Assembly: GCF_032854445.1 (NCBI RefSeq) | Contig: NC_088297.1 | Location: forward strand, 9,450,163 to 9,514,162 | Direction of reading: 5' to 3' | Length of the DNA: 64,000 nt | Source of the DNA: Liolophura sinensis | Lineage: Eukaryota; Mollusca; Polyplacophora; Chitonida; Chitonidae | Shown here: positions 1 to 12,010 of the stretch, one piece after another | How positions within the stretch are numbered: the first letter of the stretch is position 1 | Layout of the letters: each line of letters starts with the position of its first letter | Program-made: the position numbers and the translations under genes | The notes under the pieces: generated by a model | Seen by the model: the letters and a program-made list of their open reading frames with translations, nothing else | Database searches by the model: none | What the model was told of the DNA's origin: nothing

Positions 1-1156
1 CATGAAATTCTCACCTCTTAGAGAGCCAACATGGCCGCTACATGTCCTCTATTGCAAAACACAACAGTAACGCATTAAGTTAAAAATCTCAATTGTTGTA
101 TTTGTGACTTAAATGGTAGGCCACAACAAGTATTTCAGCAAATGATTTCAATGTGTTTATATATACATGTATATGTAAAACGATTAACATTATATAAAAA
201 TTAAAAACCGAATCATATTTAAAAAAAACACACAGGCAAACATTATTCTTTTTAAAATTTACCACACATCATTAACCGCACACAAAGCTTCCACATGGAA
301 ATTTTGCCAGAAATAGGATCTTAAACTTAAAAGACTTCCCGAATCTCTGGTTAAATCACTTCTCTTTTCTTTTTCGTGTCAAAGACGACATGCGAAAATA
401 AAACGTCCAAAATTCCTCTGCTTTTTGAGACAAGGCAAAATAACATAAGGAGTTCGCCGGACAGCGAAGTGAGATGTTTCCCGTTGCAAAGATGATGCTG
501 TCATGACAGTATACACGACGAGGAACCACTTCAAGTCATCACGGCAATACTGAATAAGGTCAAGCGGTTGTCCATGACTGCTTTAAGCTGTTTAAGAAAC
601 AGTCCAAGATGAACTGTGACTGTGCCAAAACTTCTTGTAAACAAAGCAATGAACAGTGGTTGAGCGAAGATTTCTTCTCAGAATACATATACCACTTGAT
701 CAGTCCACTGATTTGAAACACCAATGTCACTTAAAAGATGGATCAAAGTAAACACTACTGAAAGGCTCCGTACGCCGGTAAAACTGTTCAATGGCGGAAC
801 ACCTCACCCTGTATGCGCGCTTGCGCGGACTGACTTCCGCCCATTCACCAGTCAAATAAAAACTGTCATAATTAGCAGGACTTGTACCCTGCTGATTTTT
901 GATGAACGATCTCATTAGAGGCCTTTTGAATGATACACACGTTTTTCACTGGGGTCAAATCAACAACGTGAAATTTATCTGAACATTTATGTTTGGGCTC
1001 CAGATGTTACAACTGGGAACATTTAACAAACGATATATGACAAGATATATGTATTTCAATCTGAACTTCTACGCATGCCCCGTGAACTGTGCAACATATT
1101 GACATTTTACTTTTTCACTTCAATGGAGTCAGAATAAGTCACTGGTCATGGTAAAG
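1..1156. other. Gene-free flank left of the last zinc-finger exon
   Basis: I see no domain-bearing reading frame here. Overlapping short open frames on both strands near 0.72-0.92 kb have no recognisable content. No clear AATAAA on the minus strand lies close behind the stop of the neighbouring exon, so its 3' UTR end is undefined. More terminal exons of the locus could lie beyond the window edge. Confidence 0.5.
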
Positions 1157-1374
1157 TCACTCAGGAATTTCAGCGCCCATATCTTTCCGTTTCACACAGC
1201 GCGCCAGGTGATTTCTGGCGTACTCTTTTCGGCTGAATTTGGCACCGCAATACTGGCAGCTGAAGGGTTTGGGGTTGGCTTGGTGGAGCCGGAGGTGTCT
1301 GGTCAAGCTGTCAGGACGGGTAAACACTTTCTGGCAGACGAAACAAATTCTGGATGTTGTCTTCCGCGGAGGGT
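1157..1374 (-). CDS. Unit B alternative terminal exon: C2H2 + C2HC zinc fingers
   Basis: Encodes 72 residues and its own TGA. A good acceptor (tatttctgttcattccag) precedes it, and splicing in phase 1 to a shared exon 2 gives a first residue Asp. Finger 1 has C11, C14, H27 and H31 (C-x2-C-x12-H-x3-H) around QKVFTRPDSLTR. Finger 2 has C40, C43, H56 and C60, a C2HC variant around GAKFSRKEYAR. A short basic tail (VKRKD) follows. Paired fingers on a private last exon are the arrangement seen in lola-type transcription factors, so the inferred role is sequence-specific DNA binding in the nucleus. It is the leftmost exon of the array in this window. No ATG-initiated gene is evident around it, which supports an exon rather than a free-standing gene. 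Confidence 0.8.
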
Positions 1375-3280
1375 CTGGAATGAACAGAAATACGGGCCGT
1401 GGGCAGAAGGTGTCTTCGATTATTGTCTTTGTATGCCATTACATATTCTATAGGGAAAAGTGATTTATGGTTGATAGCTTAAACAAAATTCCGTTACGAT
1501 AAACTGACAGGGACAGTCTAACCAAACCATGAGACACCGTGTGAAATCATGTTTATAATAGCAAATTCTCCCGGACTCTGCCCGCTTTCTTCCCACCGTC
1601 AGTGAAATAATCTTCAGCACAACAGTAAAACACCTATCAGATAAATTTAACTACACACAACAGCTGTATGGTTAGTACATCGGATTCTGTAAGACGAGCT
1701 CTACATTGAAAATTCCATTTCGTTGTCTATGATGGAGTAAAGACAGCATTTCCGATTCCGTGTTGACACACTGTCTGTAACTGTCTACCTAAAGCATTCA
1801 GCAGTATATCCATTCTGTGCTGAAAAAAGTCTTTACGGTAGTTTGGCTAAAGTACAACAAAGCATCAATAACTTGATGAAGTCTTATCGGTATATAGACA
1901 CATGTTTAAGAGTATCACAACAGAACATATTCTATTGGAAAAAATGTCTATATGATTGGATAACTAAAGAATTATGCTGTACATCGGAACCATAGTGACA
2001 AGTGTTTAAGACAATAACTGTACCACTGTGGTACCCATATCCGTGTTAACGGATTATTATTTAACTTATAGGTAACAAATTACATATCTCATAGCCTCTC
2101 ATTACCTATCTCATGTGGACAAACTCTGCGTGAGCATGGTGAAAGTATGTCTCTCTAATTACAGCAATATGTGTTGTCGATGTGTTGCTAATTGTTAGCA
2201 GGGTCCTAAGAACAGTGAGTGCCAAAGAATCAGTGTATCTCACGACTGACAATCTCAGACATAAATCTCAACCGCATGGCCTCGGTCCGTCCACGCGACC
2301 GGTACTAGGACAAGTGTAGATCTTACAGGTGCGACTTCTGAAGGTTGCTCGTATCAGACAAAATTTTAATGACTATGTATACTTTTAAACATGTGTAAAT
2401 ATCAGAAACTAGATGTAGGCTCTTCAATATGTATGAAGCTCAGGATAAACACTGCTCCATCCGATATGTGAACATCAATGATTTACTTTTTTTATAGGTG
2501 TTTTACGCCTTACTTAAGAATATTTAACTGATACAGTCATAGGGTGAGTGAGGCTAATCGTTAACAACTGTTTAGTTCCATTAAGCATGATTGGTTCCAT
2601 CTTTTTTTTAGCAAGTTCACAGATGTACGGAAGAACATTTCACAAAGTCGATTGTTGACACGGTTTTGCTCAGAAAACAATTATGCAATATGCATAATGT
2701 TTTGTTCCAATAGGCCCATAACGCGTTGTAAACTCTTTCACGTGGCCTACAATTAATATATATATATATCACTATACTGTCATATAAGATTAGTTTTTCC
2801 TATACAAAGATTGTCATTTTTGATCCAGCGTCTTCCATTAGGCTTGGATTCTTCCAAGATTCACTCAAAAATCACATATATATTGTATTACGGGTCATAT
2901 ACAAGTTTTTTCTCCAAGCCTCGCTGTATATGGTCTGCTGTACATAATATTTTTCTCCACTATCCACAGCTTAATCTGTCAAAATTCCACGTTCTTACAA
3001 CGTTTTCCCTTATGCACAGGTTCTTCCTTCACATTCATGATCTCTATATTTTATACACAAGTCTCTTTCTTTTGGACACGATCCGTTCAAATACTATCCA
3101 TTTATCCCCACCGTGCATACACGTACATGTGTGTAAGTCTTTCAAGAGCTCTGAATACATATAAAATTTAAAAAAGCTTGCACCTGTTCTCTTTGAAATG
3201 GTCCATATGCATACACATTTTAGTATGTTCTATCCGAGGGATATAGTGTCCGTTTTTAGTCACTTCAAAGATGTCAAGTT
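1375..3280. other. Intron/intergenic DNA, no gene seen
   Basis: AT-rich sequence with a short TA run at about 2756-2770. The longest open frame (2811-3164, plus strand) is Phe/Ser/His-rich and has no domain signature; I regard it as chance. Confidence 0.5.
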
Positions 3281-3711
3281 TCATACGTTCTGTTTTGTTC
3301 CATTCTGCAACGCTTCTTTCTCTTTCAACAGACGAAACTTCTCTTGAAATGCCTTTTGACTCTGTAAAAATGTGGGCGATTTCGTGATAGACATCGGGTA
3401 GCCGTAAGTCTTCAGATAGTACTGCAAGGATTCTCGCAACCGTCTCAATCCACTTGAATGGTACTCATTGCCGTCCTTACGTTCCACAGAGATGAAAAAT
3501 TCCGTGAGGTAAATGTCTAAAGCATCTGGTGGTATGTCTGTGATACAGCATGTTTCACTGTGGCCTTTGTCACGTAACCAGCGCGTGAAAATGCCTGCTG
3601 CGCTGTTTGCGTTTCTACAAGTGTATGACCTGTGATCAGAACCCCGTCTGAGCTTTTCCTGTCTTCCTGGAAAACGCCACGTTTGAAATCGAGAATCTGT
3701 CGCCACCCCAT
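3281..3711 (-). CDS. Unit B alternative terminal exon: Crypton-type core-binding domain
   Basis: Encodes 143 residues ending at a stop. The acceptor ttcccttaacttatag puts it in phase 1 (first codon G|AT, Asp). After a basic leader (residues about 10-35) comes the domain shared with four other exons here: TDIPPDALDIYLTEFF, then K-DGNEY, then RRLRESLQYYLKTYGYP, then SPTFLQSQKAF. This is the pattern of the N-terminal SAM-like core-binding domain of Crypton tyrosine recombinases, as retained in domesticated vertebrate relatives (KIAA1958, QRICH1 and ZMYM proteins). The catalytic domain (Arg...His-x-x-Arg...Tyr) is absent, and there is no room for it before the stop. Inferred role: a DNA-binding tail with no recombinase activity. 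It is the most divergent of the intact copies in its N-terminal third. Confidence 0.75.
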
Positions 3712-4357
3712 CTATAAGTTAAGGGAAAAGGAGTGGCTATTAGATACAAGAGAAGCAATACTACTTTCCTTTTGGTAAAGATTTTCGCATGAAAGGTTGT
3801 AAATGTATTCTAAAGAAACCGCAAAGCTATGTTTTGTGTATGCATTCAGATTCCCAGAATGTGGAGTTGGGATGCTCCTATGAAACATGAGGTGAGTTAA
3901 AGCCCATTGGAATAACAGAGAAAACGAAAGTAAAATCATTCACAGGTAAACAATGGTTTCAACACTCTCTGACATATTTCGCAGTAATATAAACAAGTGT
4001 TTTAACCGCACACTAGATTGCCTCATTCTGAAAGTTGTATCACTGTCAACAGAAAAGATCACGGGAAGAACTGAAATACACCTGTACTGTACTGTGCTGT
4101 AAGGCCCTTGTAAATTAAACAAAAAATTAAACCAGATTTAATACTTCTTATAAACAGTCGTTTTCACTTAGCAGTTGATAATCGAACTGCATAATTTTCA
4201 GAAGAGTAGCAAGGCAGTGCATTTCATTGGATGCCACTGGCGGTGGGTCAGAATCGTGATCTATATAGCATTGCCTTGCGTACTTCTTTCTGAATAGGTG
4301 TTCCTTGTGACGTCAGATGTGATCAGTGCACAACAAAATAAGAATACGATGCTCGGA

Positions 4358-4659
4358 GTCCCCGGTCTGCTCTAGTAATGTATGCATTAGCAAAAGTGTA
4401 TACATTCAGATTGAGAACGTATTGTATAACCAAAACAAGACAGAAACGAAGCACTCTACGGCACGGTGCGGCGATAATACTTTCTTCCGCTGCACGTTAC
4501 ATTTGGCCGTCCCCGGTCTGCTCTAGTAATGTATGCATTGGTAAAAGTGTATACATTCAGATTGAGAACGTATTGTATAACCAAAACGAGACAGAAACGA
4601 AGCACTCTACGGCACGGTGCGGCGATAATACTTTCTTCCGCTGCACGTTACATTTGGCC
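4358..4659. repeat. Tandem duplication of a 151-bp unit
   Basis: Copies 4358-4508 and 4509-4659 directly abut and differ at only about three positions, which indicates a recent duplication. The open frames through it on the plus strand arise from the repetition and carry no domain. It lies between two Crypton-type terminal exons. Confidence 0.9.
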
Positions 4660-4850
4660 CATTACGTCACAATTTGACAGCCATGACGGCTATAGGCCTT
4701 GTCCACAGATAGTTTTGAAAAGAAAGGGAATTTCCTTCCTCTCCGTGCAGATATTACATTTGCATCCTGCGTACAAACATGAAGGTATTATTCCTTAATA
4801 AAGGAACAGGTAAATGCTATCAAACAACCTTTGCATATGATTCTGATCCA

Positions 4851-4856
4851 TTTATT
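4851..4856 (-). terminator. Candidate poly(A) signal AATAAA
   Basis: A minus-strand AATAAA about 340 nt after the stop of the 5.2-5.6 kb Crypton-type exon, a plausible distance for a 3' UTR. The assignment rests on position only; the motif is common in AT-rich DNA. Confidence 0.3.
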
Positions 4857-5192
4857 ATACTAGAAAAAGAAACTATAAAACACACAATTGACACACAAAT
4901 GATTCGTCACGTCAGCACCTTTGCGCTGTCAAGTCATTGGGCGAAAAGAGCTACATGTATTTAAGTGAACTCAAACTACCCGCCGAAGATGTCAAAGTCA
5001 TCCCTGACTCTTTGATCTCTGGTACAGCAAGAATGTCTTAAACCGGATTCCCTTTGATCAAATTTGTTATGCCTGCGATTCCTACAGAATATGTCCTTCT
5101 CTTTCGAGTGTACCCAGCTGTTTGTGTACTCAACGTTAACCTACTTCCACTCCTTTCTGTGGCAAAATGCACCATGCCCAATCACGCATAGA

Positions 5193-5632
5193 TCAGGCGA
5201 CAAGTGGGTCAGAAATGGGGTCGTATTTCTTGAGGTTCCGTGTAAAGGCAGCCCGACTTTTTCTGAAGTGCTCGTCTTTCGTGATACACGCCGGGTAATT
5301 GTTATCCTTCAAGAAGCGCGATAATGACGAGCGAAAGTTGAACACGTATCGAGCGTCATGACACTCTCCGTCGTCCTTGCGGAACACTTCGAAGAACTCT
5401 GACAAGTAAGCGTCCAGGGTATGGGTCGGAAGTGACTCCACGCGCCTCTCGTCGTTATGCATCTCCCAATACCACATCTCCACAGCTCTCACCGCCTGGG
5501 TCATATGGTAGACGGTCGAGGCAGGTTGCTGGCGGTTTGCTAAGACCCTCGAGCGAATTGCCTTTTGGTAAAAGCGGGCCGGTAGGTGAGGATGACTTGC
5601 AGAGAGAAAGTTTGCTGCTTTAGATCCACGCA
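5193..5632 (-). CDS. Unit B alternative terminal exon: Crypton-type core-binding domain
   Basis: Encodes 146 residues and a stop. The acceptor ctggatttttcag sets phase 1 (G|TG, Val). Residues about 25-60 form the helix block STVYHMTQAVRAVEMWY. Then come ERRVESLPTHTLDAYLSEFF, the FRKDDGE turn, FRSSLSRFLKDNNYP, and HFRKSRAAFTRNLKK at the end. It matches the 36 kb exon of unit A block by block, so the two look like close relatives in different units. As with the other copies, only the core-binding half of a Crypton recombinase is present; the catalytic half is missing. Inferred role: a nuclear DNA-binding tail joined to the shared N-terminus of unit B. A candidate poly(A) signal lies about 340 nt downstream. 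Confidence 0.8.
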
Positions 5633-7489
5633 CTGAAAAATCCAGATTTTTAGAAATTTAGATCCAGACAAAAAAAGCGAGGAATCGGCTTTCATATCTG
5701 GCATGTCTTTGCGCTGGCATGTATGTATGTATGCTTGGACAATGACATTTAGTGTCATAGTCTACTTTGGTATACACCCCACGAGTTTCCAAATCCATGA
5801 TCACAACGACCGCTAGCTACATCCAAAAACTGTTTATAGTGGACTTCACAAAAAATATTGGAATATACATCATACCGCCCAAAATTAGGTTTATGCAACG
5901 AAGTTGGTCTCAGTACAAAAAATACAGGCTATTTTTTTTTACTATAGTACAAGTATCACAACAATTCAACCAGCAATTAGATAACTGTTCCAGCTGAACC
6001 AAAAGTTTAACTGGCTGCCACCACGGAACAAAATACTTAGATTGGTCTCAACATAATACGTTAAAGGTACAATGCAAGCATGCTGCTACCATACAAGCAA
6101 AAATCACTCCTCTGTTTTCATAGCTCCTCTGTTTTCATACAGTTACTATCAAAAATTAGCCTCCTGTCCAGAACGTAACCCAAAACTCAGGCTTTTGTTT
6201 CAGCTAACTATAAAATTGAAAAAATTGATTTTGTGCCACAATAAAAACAAAAACAAAAAATACAATAAATAACTAAGTAAATAAATTAAATCTTCGGGGT
6301 TAAACGATTTTGTCTCTACAACGAACGTCGTATCTGTTTTATTTATTATTCTTGTTTATTGATTTATTACTTTTTACCTGCCAATGGAAAGTCTACTGAA
6401 ACATTACCACAGCTACAGAAGGACAAAACAATATATATATATATATCGACAACAAATGTTCCACCTGTAACATGCCATGACTGTACAAAATACCGTTAAC
6501 ATGAAAATCAATCATCCAAAGATACACAAATACATCAAATTTAAAGGAAGGTGAATCTCAAAACTTACAGGGTATAGCTTTAAAACTTTATTGCTCATCG
6601 CCTGAACGTCTTAAAGACTCTGTCTTGTGCTTGCTGGCTTGCCCGTCCTGTTTGACGATCGTTATGAAGGGTAACTGTTCAGTTTTCGACATATATGGTT
6701 CGACATACAACCTTGCCCCACTGCATTCTACCCAATCCTTGCCCGGAGTTGTGGTGGACACTCACAGTTATACATAGCTCAAGAAGAGCAAAAAGCATAC
6801 AAACGTTAACTTCTCACTGTATTCATCATGACTGTGAGACAAACCATCATGATAGAGCTTGGAACTAATCACTTCTTGATATGGCACACTTGGCAACTGA
6901 AATACTTTACACGTACATATATATACTCAAACAACGGAAAAACTGATGACTATTAAGTCAGCCTGAAGAGGCAGAAAACCAGAACTGCATCCTTACATAA
7001 TTAGAATAGTCTAACATAAATGCATGATAATCAATACATTTACACATGGTTTGCTCACAATTGTCAATAAGGCAGATTGTGAACTTGTTTCATTATTTTT
7101 TACTGATTGACTCTTCTTCAACACCATATTTTTAGAATTTTCCTTGACCATGTATTAAATTTACAGTACAAAATCTAAGACGCTGCTTTCTCTTAAAATT
7201 GGTCCCTTTTTTTTTTTTTTTTTTGAAATTTCAGGTATCTGTCAGAGTTTGCCAAAAAATATATATATATATATATTATAAGAAAGTAACATGCCAATCT
7301 GAGAAAAATTCCACAACAGTCAGTGTGTTCAGGTATTACACTGGGTATTAGTTCCTTATCCTTAGCAGACTACCAGTTCACATGCGCTATTGTACACAAA
7401 CATATATCATACACAATACAAAACATACACAATATCATGATTACTAACTAAAGTAATTTCACGAAGTCAATACTACAAATCACGCAAGA
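5633..7489. other. Intron/intergenic DNA, no gene seen
   Basis: Low-complexity A- and T-rich DNA with short AT microsatellites (about 6432-6446 and 7258-7276) and a T-run near 7208. Short open frames are Asn/Lys/Ile-rich and unconvincing. Confidence 0.5.
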
Positions 7490-7960
7490 TGTCCCAACGT
7501 CGCTGGCACTGTCACATCTCCTGAAATTGTGACATGTGTCTTGGAAGTGTCATAGATGGGTTTTACTGAGATAAAGCTCACGCTGAATGCCAAGCGAGAA
7601 AGCTATTAGGTAAAGACAAATGTGTCCAATTGTCTACCTCTAGAACTAAAAACTACGCGTTGTAAAGAGGTTTAAATTTTGTCTTAAGTCAGAAATGGCT
7701 TTGTCCAATTGGCCCCAGTATATGTATACTGCAAGAGATCTCCTCATTGTACTCCATCTCCTGATACCATAACACGTCTATTGACACTGTAACACAAACT
7801 CATGAGATTGTAACATATCTTCTAATATTGTCACAGATATCTTGGTATTCCTCATGGGTCAGCCTGATACTGTAACAGATATGATTGTGACAGTTTTCTT
7901 GTCACTGTCGCACACCTATGACAATTCCTTGGAGTTGTCACATTTCATTCCCTGGCAATG
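7490..7960. repeat. Degenerate tandem repeat, about 25-35 bp units
   Basis: Variants of (ctcctgata-ttgtaaca-tatct) recur many times, interspersed with gaps, and stop just before the 8.0 kb exon. Divergence is high, so copy number is uncertain. The plus-strand open frame at 7842-8462 starts in this repeat and runs antisense through the exon; it is not a gene. Confidence 0.55.
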
Positions 7961-8036
7961 CTCATCATCATCCCTTTGGTTTAGTTCGAAAAATCTCCTA
8001 GCAAGTTATAACACACCAAATCATTGCTTTTCAGGA

Positions 8037-8449
8037 TCACCATTTCGGTTTTACAGGGAGGTTTTTTCTCCGTATCTGAAATGCCTGGTGGCTTCGTGCA
8101 AAAGCAGAAGACTTGCGCAGAGAGAAGCGATAACCCTTGTCCACAAGAAACCTCTCAATGTACGATCGGAGACAAGCGAACGACGTCGGGTCATAATCCC
8201 CTCCGTCCAGCTTCTTGACGTTGCTGAAGAAGTCCACCAACAAAGGATCCAGTTCCTCAGGTGGGATGTCCTCCGTGCATCTGTGTTCTCCACACGCTTG
8301 CAGCCAGGTTTCCAGGGTGGCCACCGACCCTACCAAGTGCTTCACGGTGATGTAACTTTTGTCCTGTATGTTATCTATCCTGGAGCGGACGCGTTGGCAG
8401 GTAGCGCGGCGCCGGGCCAGCATGGCCTGGGTCGTCATGTCAGGGTAAC
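8037..8449 (-). CDS. Unit B alternative terminal exon: Crypton-type core-binding domain
   Basis: Encodes 137 residues ending ...NLPVKPKW-stop. The acceptor tccttatcccttccag gives phase 1 (G|GT, Gly). The leader is Arg-rich (LARRRATCQRVRSRIDN), followed by the helix block VKHLVGSVATLETWLQ. Then come DIPPEELDPLLVDFFSNV, the KKLDGGDYDP turn, CLRSYIERFLVDKGY, and SSAFARSHQAFQIRRK. All blocks align with the other Crypton-type exons in the same order, and again no catalytic domain follows. Base composition is clearly more GC-rich than the flanks, typical of a real exon in this window. It is the second exon met downstream of unit B exon 2, after the helix-turn-helix exon. Confidence 0.8.
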
Positions 8450-9595
8450 CTGGAAGGGATAAGGACACTCTTCAGTGGGCAGACAGCGCTGTGGGTCAGT
8501 CAAGCACCAAGGGGAAAAAGACAAGGGAAAATGAGCAGAGCTTGTGGGTCTGACGTCAAGAAACAGTGTACAGTGTTCCATGCAGAGTGTTGGCAGAATC
8601 CATCAAAAGGGCTCTTTCAAAAATCAAATGGACATACATCAAATGGAACGACAGCAAGTTTTGCCAGCAAGTCTTCATTGCTTTGTGTCCTCAAAATGAT
8701 TTTCTTCTTGAGAATCCACTGACACTTTTCACATTGAAAATAACTGTAATGCTCTTAATGGAGCTTCTTTTTTATCATTTCTGTTGCCTTTTAGTTATTT
8801 TTTTTCCCCCAAATTATCAAACACAAAAAATTCTGGATATACCCATGTAGGTAATACAACCATATTCCATTTTTCTCCAGTTCACGGGTGTAAAATTGTG
8901 GGATTATACATTGTACTTAATCCGCAATGTTTGTGTGTATTAAGCTCCTGATTCCACCTTTCTGGAAAAGGTGTGAAAGCATGATTATCCTTTCTTACCG
9001 TGTTCACAAGCACAAAAATGTTGAGATGTTATGGTTTCTTCCCAGAAACTCAAACAATTGTTTGTGTGTACACCTATTATCAAATTCTTTCCTACAGAAA
9101 TGAAGAAACTGAAAAACATTGTTTGGCTTTGAATTTTTTCTATAAATATTCTAATGAGATTGAAATTTCCAATCATCTTTCCATATATCCATGGATTTCC
9201 AAAGGTAATGATCTCTGAAATACATCATATAAATTTTCCAGCTAATAACATACATGTATTCTTGCAATATTTCAAAATGGGCTCAGACATGTTCCTGTCC
9301 CACTAGCTGTTTCATCTTTCGACAAGATTCTGTGGGCCCTACAAGCCCATAGATGAACTTGCTATGAGCTCACACTCTACACCTTTTCTATATCTTGTCA
9401 GGGGTTCATGATCATGATATCTCAAAAATCACTCCAGCCATCAGTTGCAAGGAATTAAACATAAGAATGGATTTCCAACAAGTTTCTGGCAATGGTCACA
9501 AACAGTTGGCCATGTCACAGGGAGTAGCTCCTCACACTTGGATAATATTCAGGTATACTTCTCGGGATGTCTAGCAGACTGTCCGGGTGTTTCCT
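8450..9595. other. Intron DNA between two terminal exons, no gene seen
   Basis: AT-rich sequence with no repeat copy or domain-bearing frame that I can recognise. Short frames on both strands near 9.0-9.2 kb are antisense to each other and lack any motif. Confidence 0.5.
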
Positions 9596-9750
9596 TCAGT
9601 ACAGGTTCCGCTCGCCAAATCTTGACTTCCACGTCATTAATGTACTGTGTGGAATGTTAAGCAGTCTAGAAGTGGGTCTCCATCCTTTCTGTTCAGCAAG
9701 TCTGAGAGCTTGTATCTTCTCCTCTACAGAGTATGACCTCTTGGTTTCTT
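9596..9750 (-). CDS. Unit B alternative terminal exon: psq/Brinker-like helix-turn-helix
   Basis: Encodes 51 residues and a TGA, in phase 1 after the acceptor atgggtatttcag. Nearly the whole exon is one small domain: KRSYSVEEKIQALRLAEQKG, then RPTSRLLNIPHSTLMTWKSRF. A basic-aromatic start (RSY), a helix with A-E-Q-x-G, then a helix-turn-helix ending in W-K is the pattern of Brinker/psq/CENP-B N-terminal DNA-binding domains, also found in pogo-type transposases. Inferred role: a DNA-binding tail. An open frame extends upstream through the acceptor to an ATG, but that part (Phe/Tyr/Lys-rich, A/T tracts) looks like intron. It is the first terminal exon downstream of unit B exon 2. Confidence 0.75.
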
Positions 9751-10571
9751 CTGAAATACCCATATTGCCCATTATAATTGTTTTGTTTTTTTCGCTTTTT
9801 TTTTTTAAGTAAGCCATTTGTTTGAAACAAAAACTAAAGAATCGAAAACAGTAACCAGTCTTTAAATATAAACAATCATAGAATAAAATCCTAAATGACG
9901 TAATTTGACAAGAGGCCATATTTCACTGGCTAGGTTTGACCATTTGCTAACTATCACACTGTCGTCAATGTTCCGGTTTTTCTCTTTATGCCGTACGTCT
10001 TAATTATACTGATAGTGAAAACTGTAAATCGTGTTTTAAACATGCATGTTGAACTCAAAATGTGGAATAAAAGATTGAAAAGCCCTTGAATCTCTAAGCG
10101 CCTCAAGCAGAAAACTACACAGACAACAACATGTCATAACTACCTTCACACAGGAAAATTAAGAACTCTCTCAACATGACTACTGCCAGCCTGTAAATAA
10201 GCCGTCTCGACCATGTCAGACATAAGAACCGATCATGTCGGGCACAGAGAAAGCGTCAATGAAAATAACTTAAGGAACCTTTACAACACTAGTTGGGTTG
10301 AACGAGTTTAGGAAATTTTTCAGCCAAGCTTCAATTAGTTATTTGCAGACCTGTACTGGATTGTCTGTCAAATAAGGCTTTATTTGATGCAGTATAAACT
10401 CACCTAAAATATAGCTGGAAATAAAACAGTCCAAAATAACACACAAAAAAAACCCAAACACTGAAAAAACAAGGAATACTCCAACCTAATCCTAAACTGT
10501 TCAACAGCACATAACGTCAACCTGTCATTGTCACTCCAGACCCGATGGCCTTTCCAAGGGAGTTTATTCTG

Positions 10572-10728
10572 CACAGGCCACCTGTGTGCATGGGCCACCT
10601 GTGTGCATAGGTCATCTGTGTGCATGGGCTACCTGCCTGCATAGGTCACCTTTGTGCATAGGTCACCTTTGTGCATAGGTCACCTGTCTGCATGGGCCAC
10701 CTGTCTGTGTAGGTCACCTGTGTGCAGG
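10572..10728. repeat. Minisatellite, 16-bp unit
   Basis: About ten imperfect copies of (gcataggtcacctgtgt). Lies in the long intron between unit B exon 2 and its terminal exons. Confidence 0.85.
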
Positions 10729-11136
10729 TGTATTAATGATGTAATATACACAGAAAGTGTATAAACAATTTCCACAACAAAAACACGAAAAACAGCCACA
10801 ATCTTTTCCTCAAAACACAACAAAACTATAACGTTTCACTGTACCATAATGTCACCAAACCTAGTATTTTTGCAAACGAAACTCACAACGACTGCACTGC
10901 CCAAAGATTCCTATTAACGACTCTATCACAGAGGCTCATAATGTAACATTTTTTATCAGATATTTTCTTTAATACATGACAATGGGTTGTTAAAACTGGG
11001 CCTCACATACCCAAACTACAGAGAAATCTACATGTATATCTGTATGTGTTTTACACACATATACCAGCCAGATGTTAGTAACCTCGGGAATTCAATACGA
11101 TACACAGAGCATCATACATATATTTATACGTTACTG

Positions 11137-11254
11137 GATTGTATGGTCCTGTATGGACTGGATTGTATGGTCCTGTATGGACTGGATTGTATGGTCCTGT
11201 ATGGACTGGATTGTATGGTCCTGTATGGACTGGATTGTATGGTCCTGTATGGAC
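11137..11254. repeat. Minisatellite, 24-bp unit, near five copies
   Basis: Almost identical copies of (gtatggtcctgtatggactg + gatt). Because 24 is a multiple of three, open frames run through it in several frames on both strands; these are not genes. A CA/TA microsatellite follows at about 11448-11485. Confidence 0.9.
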
Positions 11255-11443
11255 GAGTCCTGGGCGCCCAGGAAAGGGACGAACTTGGACAGTTGTGTTT
11301 ACTACATAATATAGTATAGGCACTGGACACTTAGGTGTATAACAAGATATCACACACATGTACCTTCTCTTTCAGCGGATATATTTTCTGCTCTAAGAAT
11401 ACTCCTTAATCAGTGATACTAAAACTGTATATAACCTGGTTAA

Positions 11444-11485
<42 letters not shown>

Positions 11486-11939
11486 GTTCACTGTAAATGC
11501 AGGTTTTCAGAGTAAATTTTCAATAATGAGAATAATTGTACATGTTTACACATATCTAAAATCCACGCGAATTTTTCTCCAATCAGCATAACCTTTTCTA
11601 GCTTTGCTGGAGTAAAATTATGAAGTCCTCCTCGGACCTCATTTTTTTTTTTCCGTTTCCTTTTTTAAAATGACATAATCGGACAAATTCCATGGCATAG
11701 TACATACATGTACATGTTGACGACATGACAGTTTCTCAAATCTAAAGCATGAAACACTGTTATAGTTTGAAGAATCACAATGGTTGACTTTGTGTAACAC
11801 AATCATTGGTTGTTCTTGTCAGGCACGTGACATAACTAATCATTAATCCATACACCAGGATTAATACTCATCACATGTGACAACTTCCTGAATATGAAGT
11901 GATATAAAAAAAGATACAAAAAGGTATAAAACTACAGAG

Positions 11940-12010
11940 GAGGTGTGCGGCGAAAATGTTAGAGTTACCTCCCCTCGACTGAGTTGCTCTCCCTGTCAGA
12001 CCAGGTCCTG
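11940..12010. repeat. Dispersed GGGAGATAACTC-type element copy
   Basis: On the minus strand this stretch carries agggagagcaactcagtcga followed by ggggaggtaactctaacatt. It aligns with part of unit B exon 2 (about 14880-14930). A second, shorter copy lies near 12410-12450. Only the motif core is recognisable; element boundaries are not. Confidence 0.55.

Noticed and set aside
7842-8462. 206-codon plus-strand frame
   Set aside because: Antisense to the 8.0-8.4 kb Crypton-type exon, starting in a degenerate repeat. The minus-strand reading has the conserved domain.
11072-11359. Perfectly repetitive peptides on both strands (for example repeats of an 8-residue unit)
   Set aside because: The 24-bp tandem repeat is divisible by three, so open frames on both strands are expected without selection.
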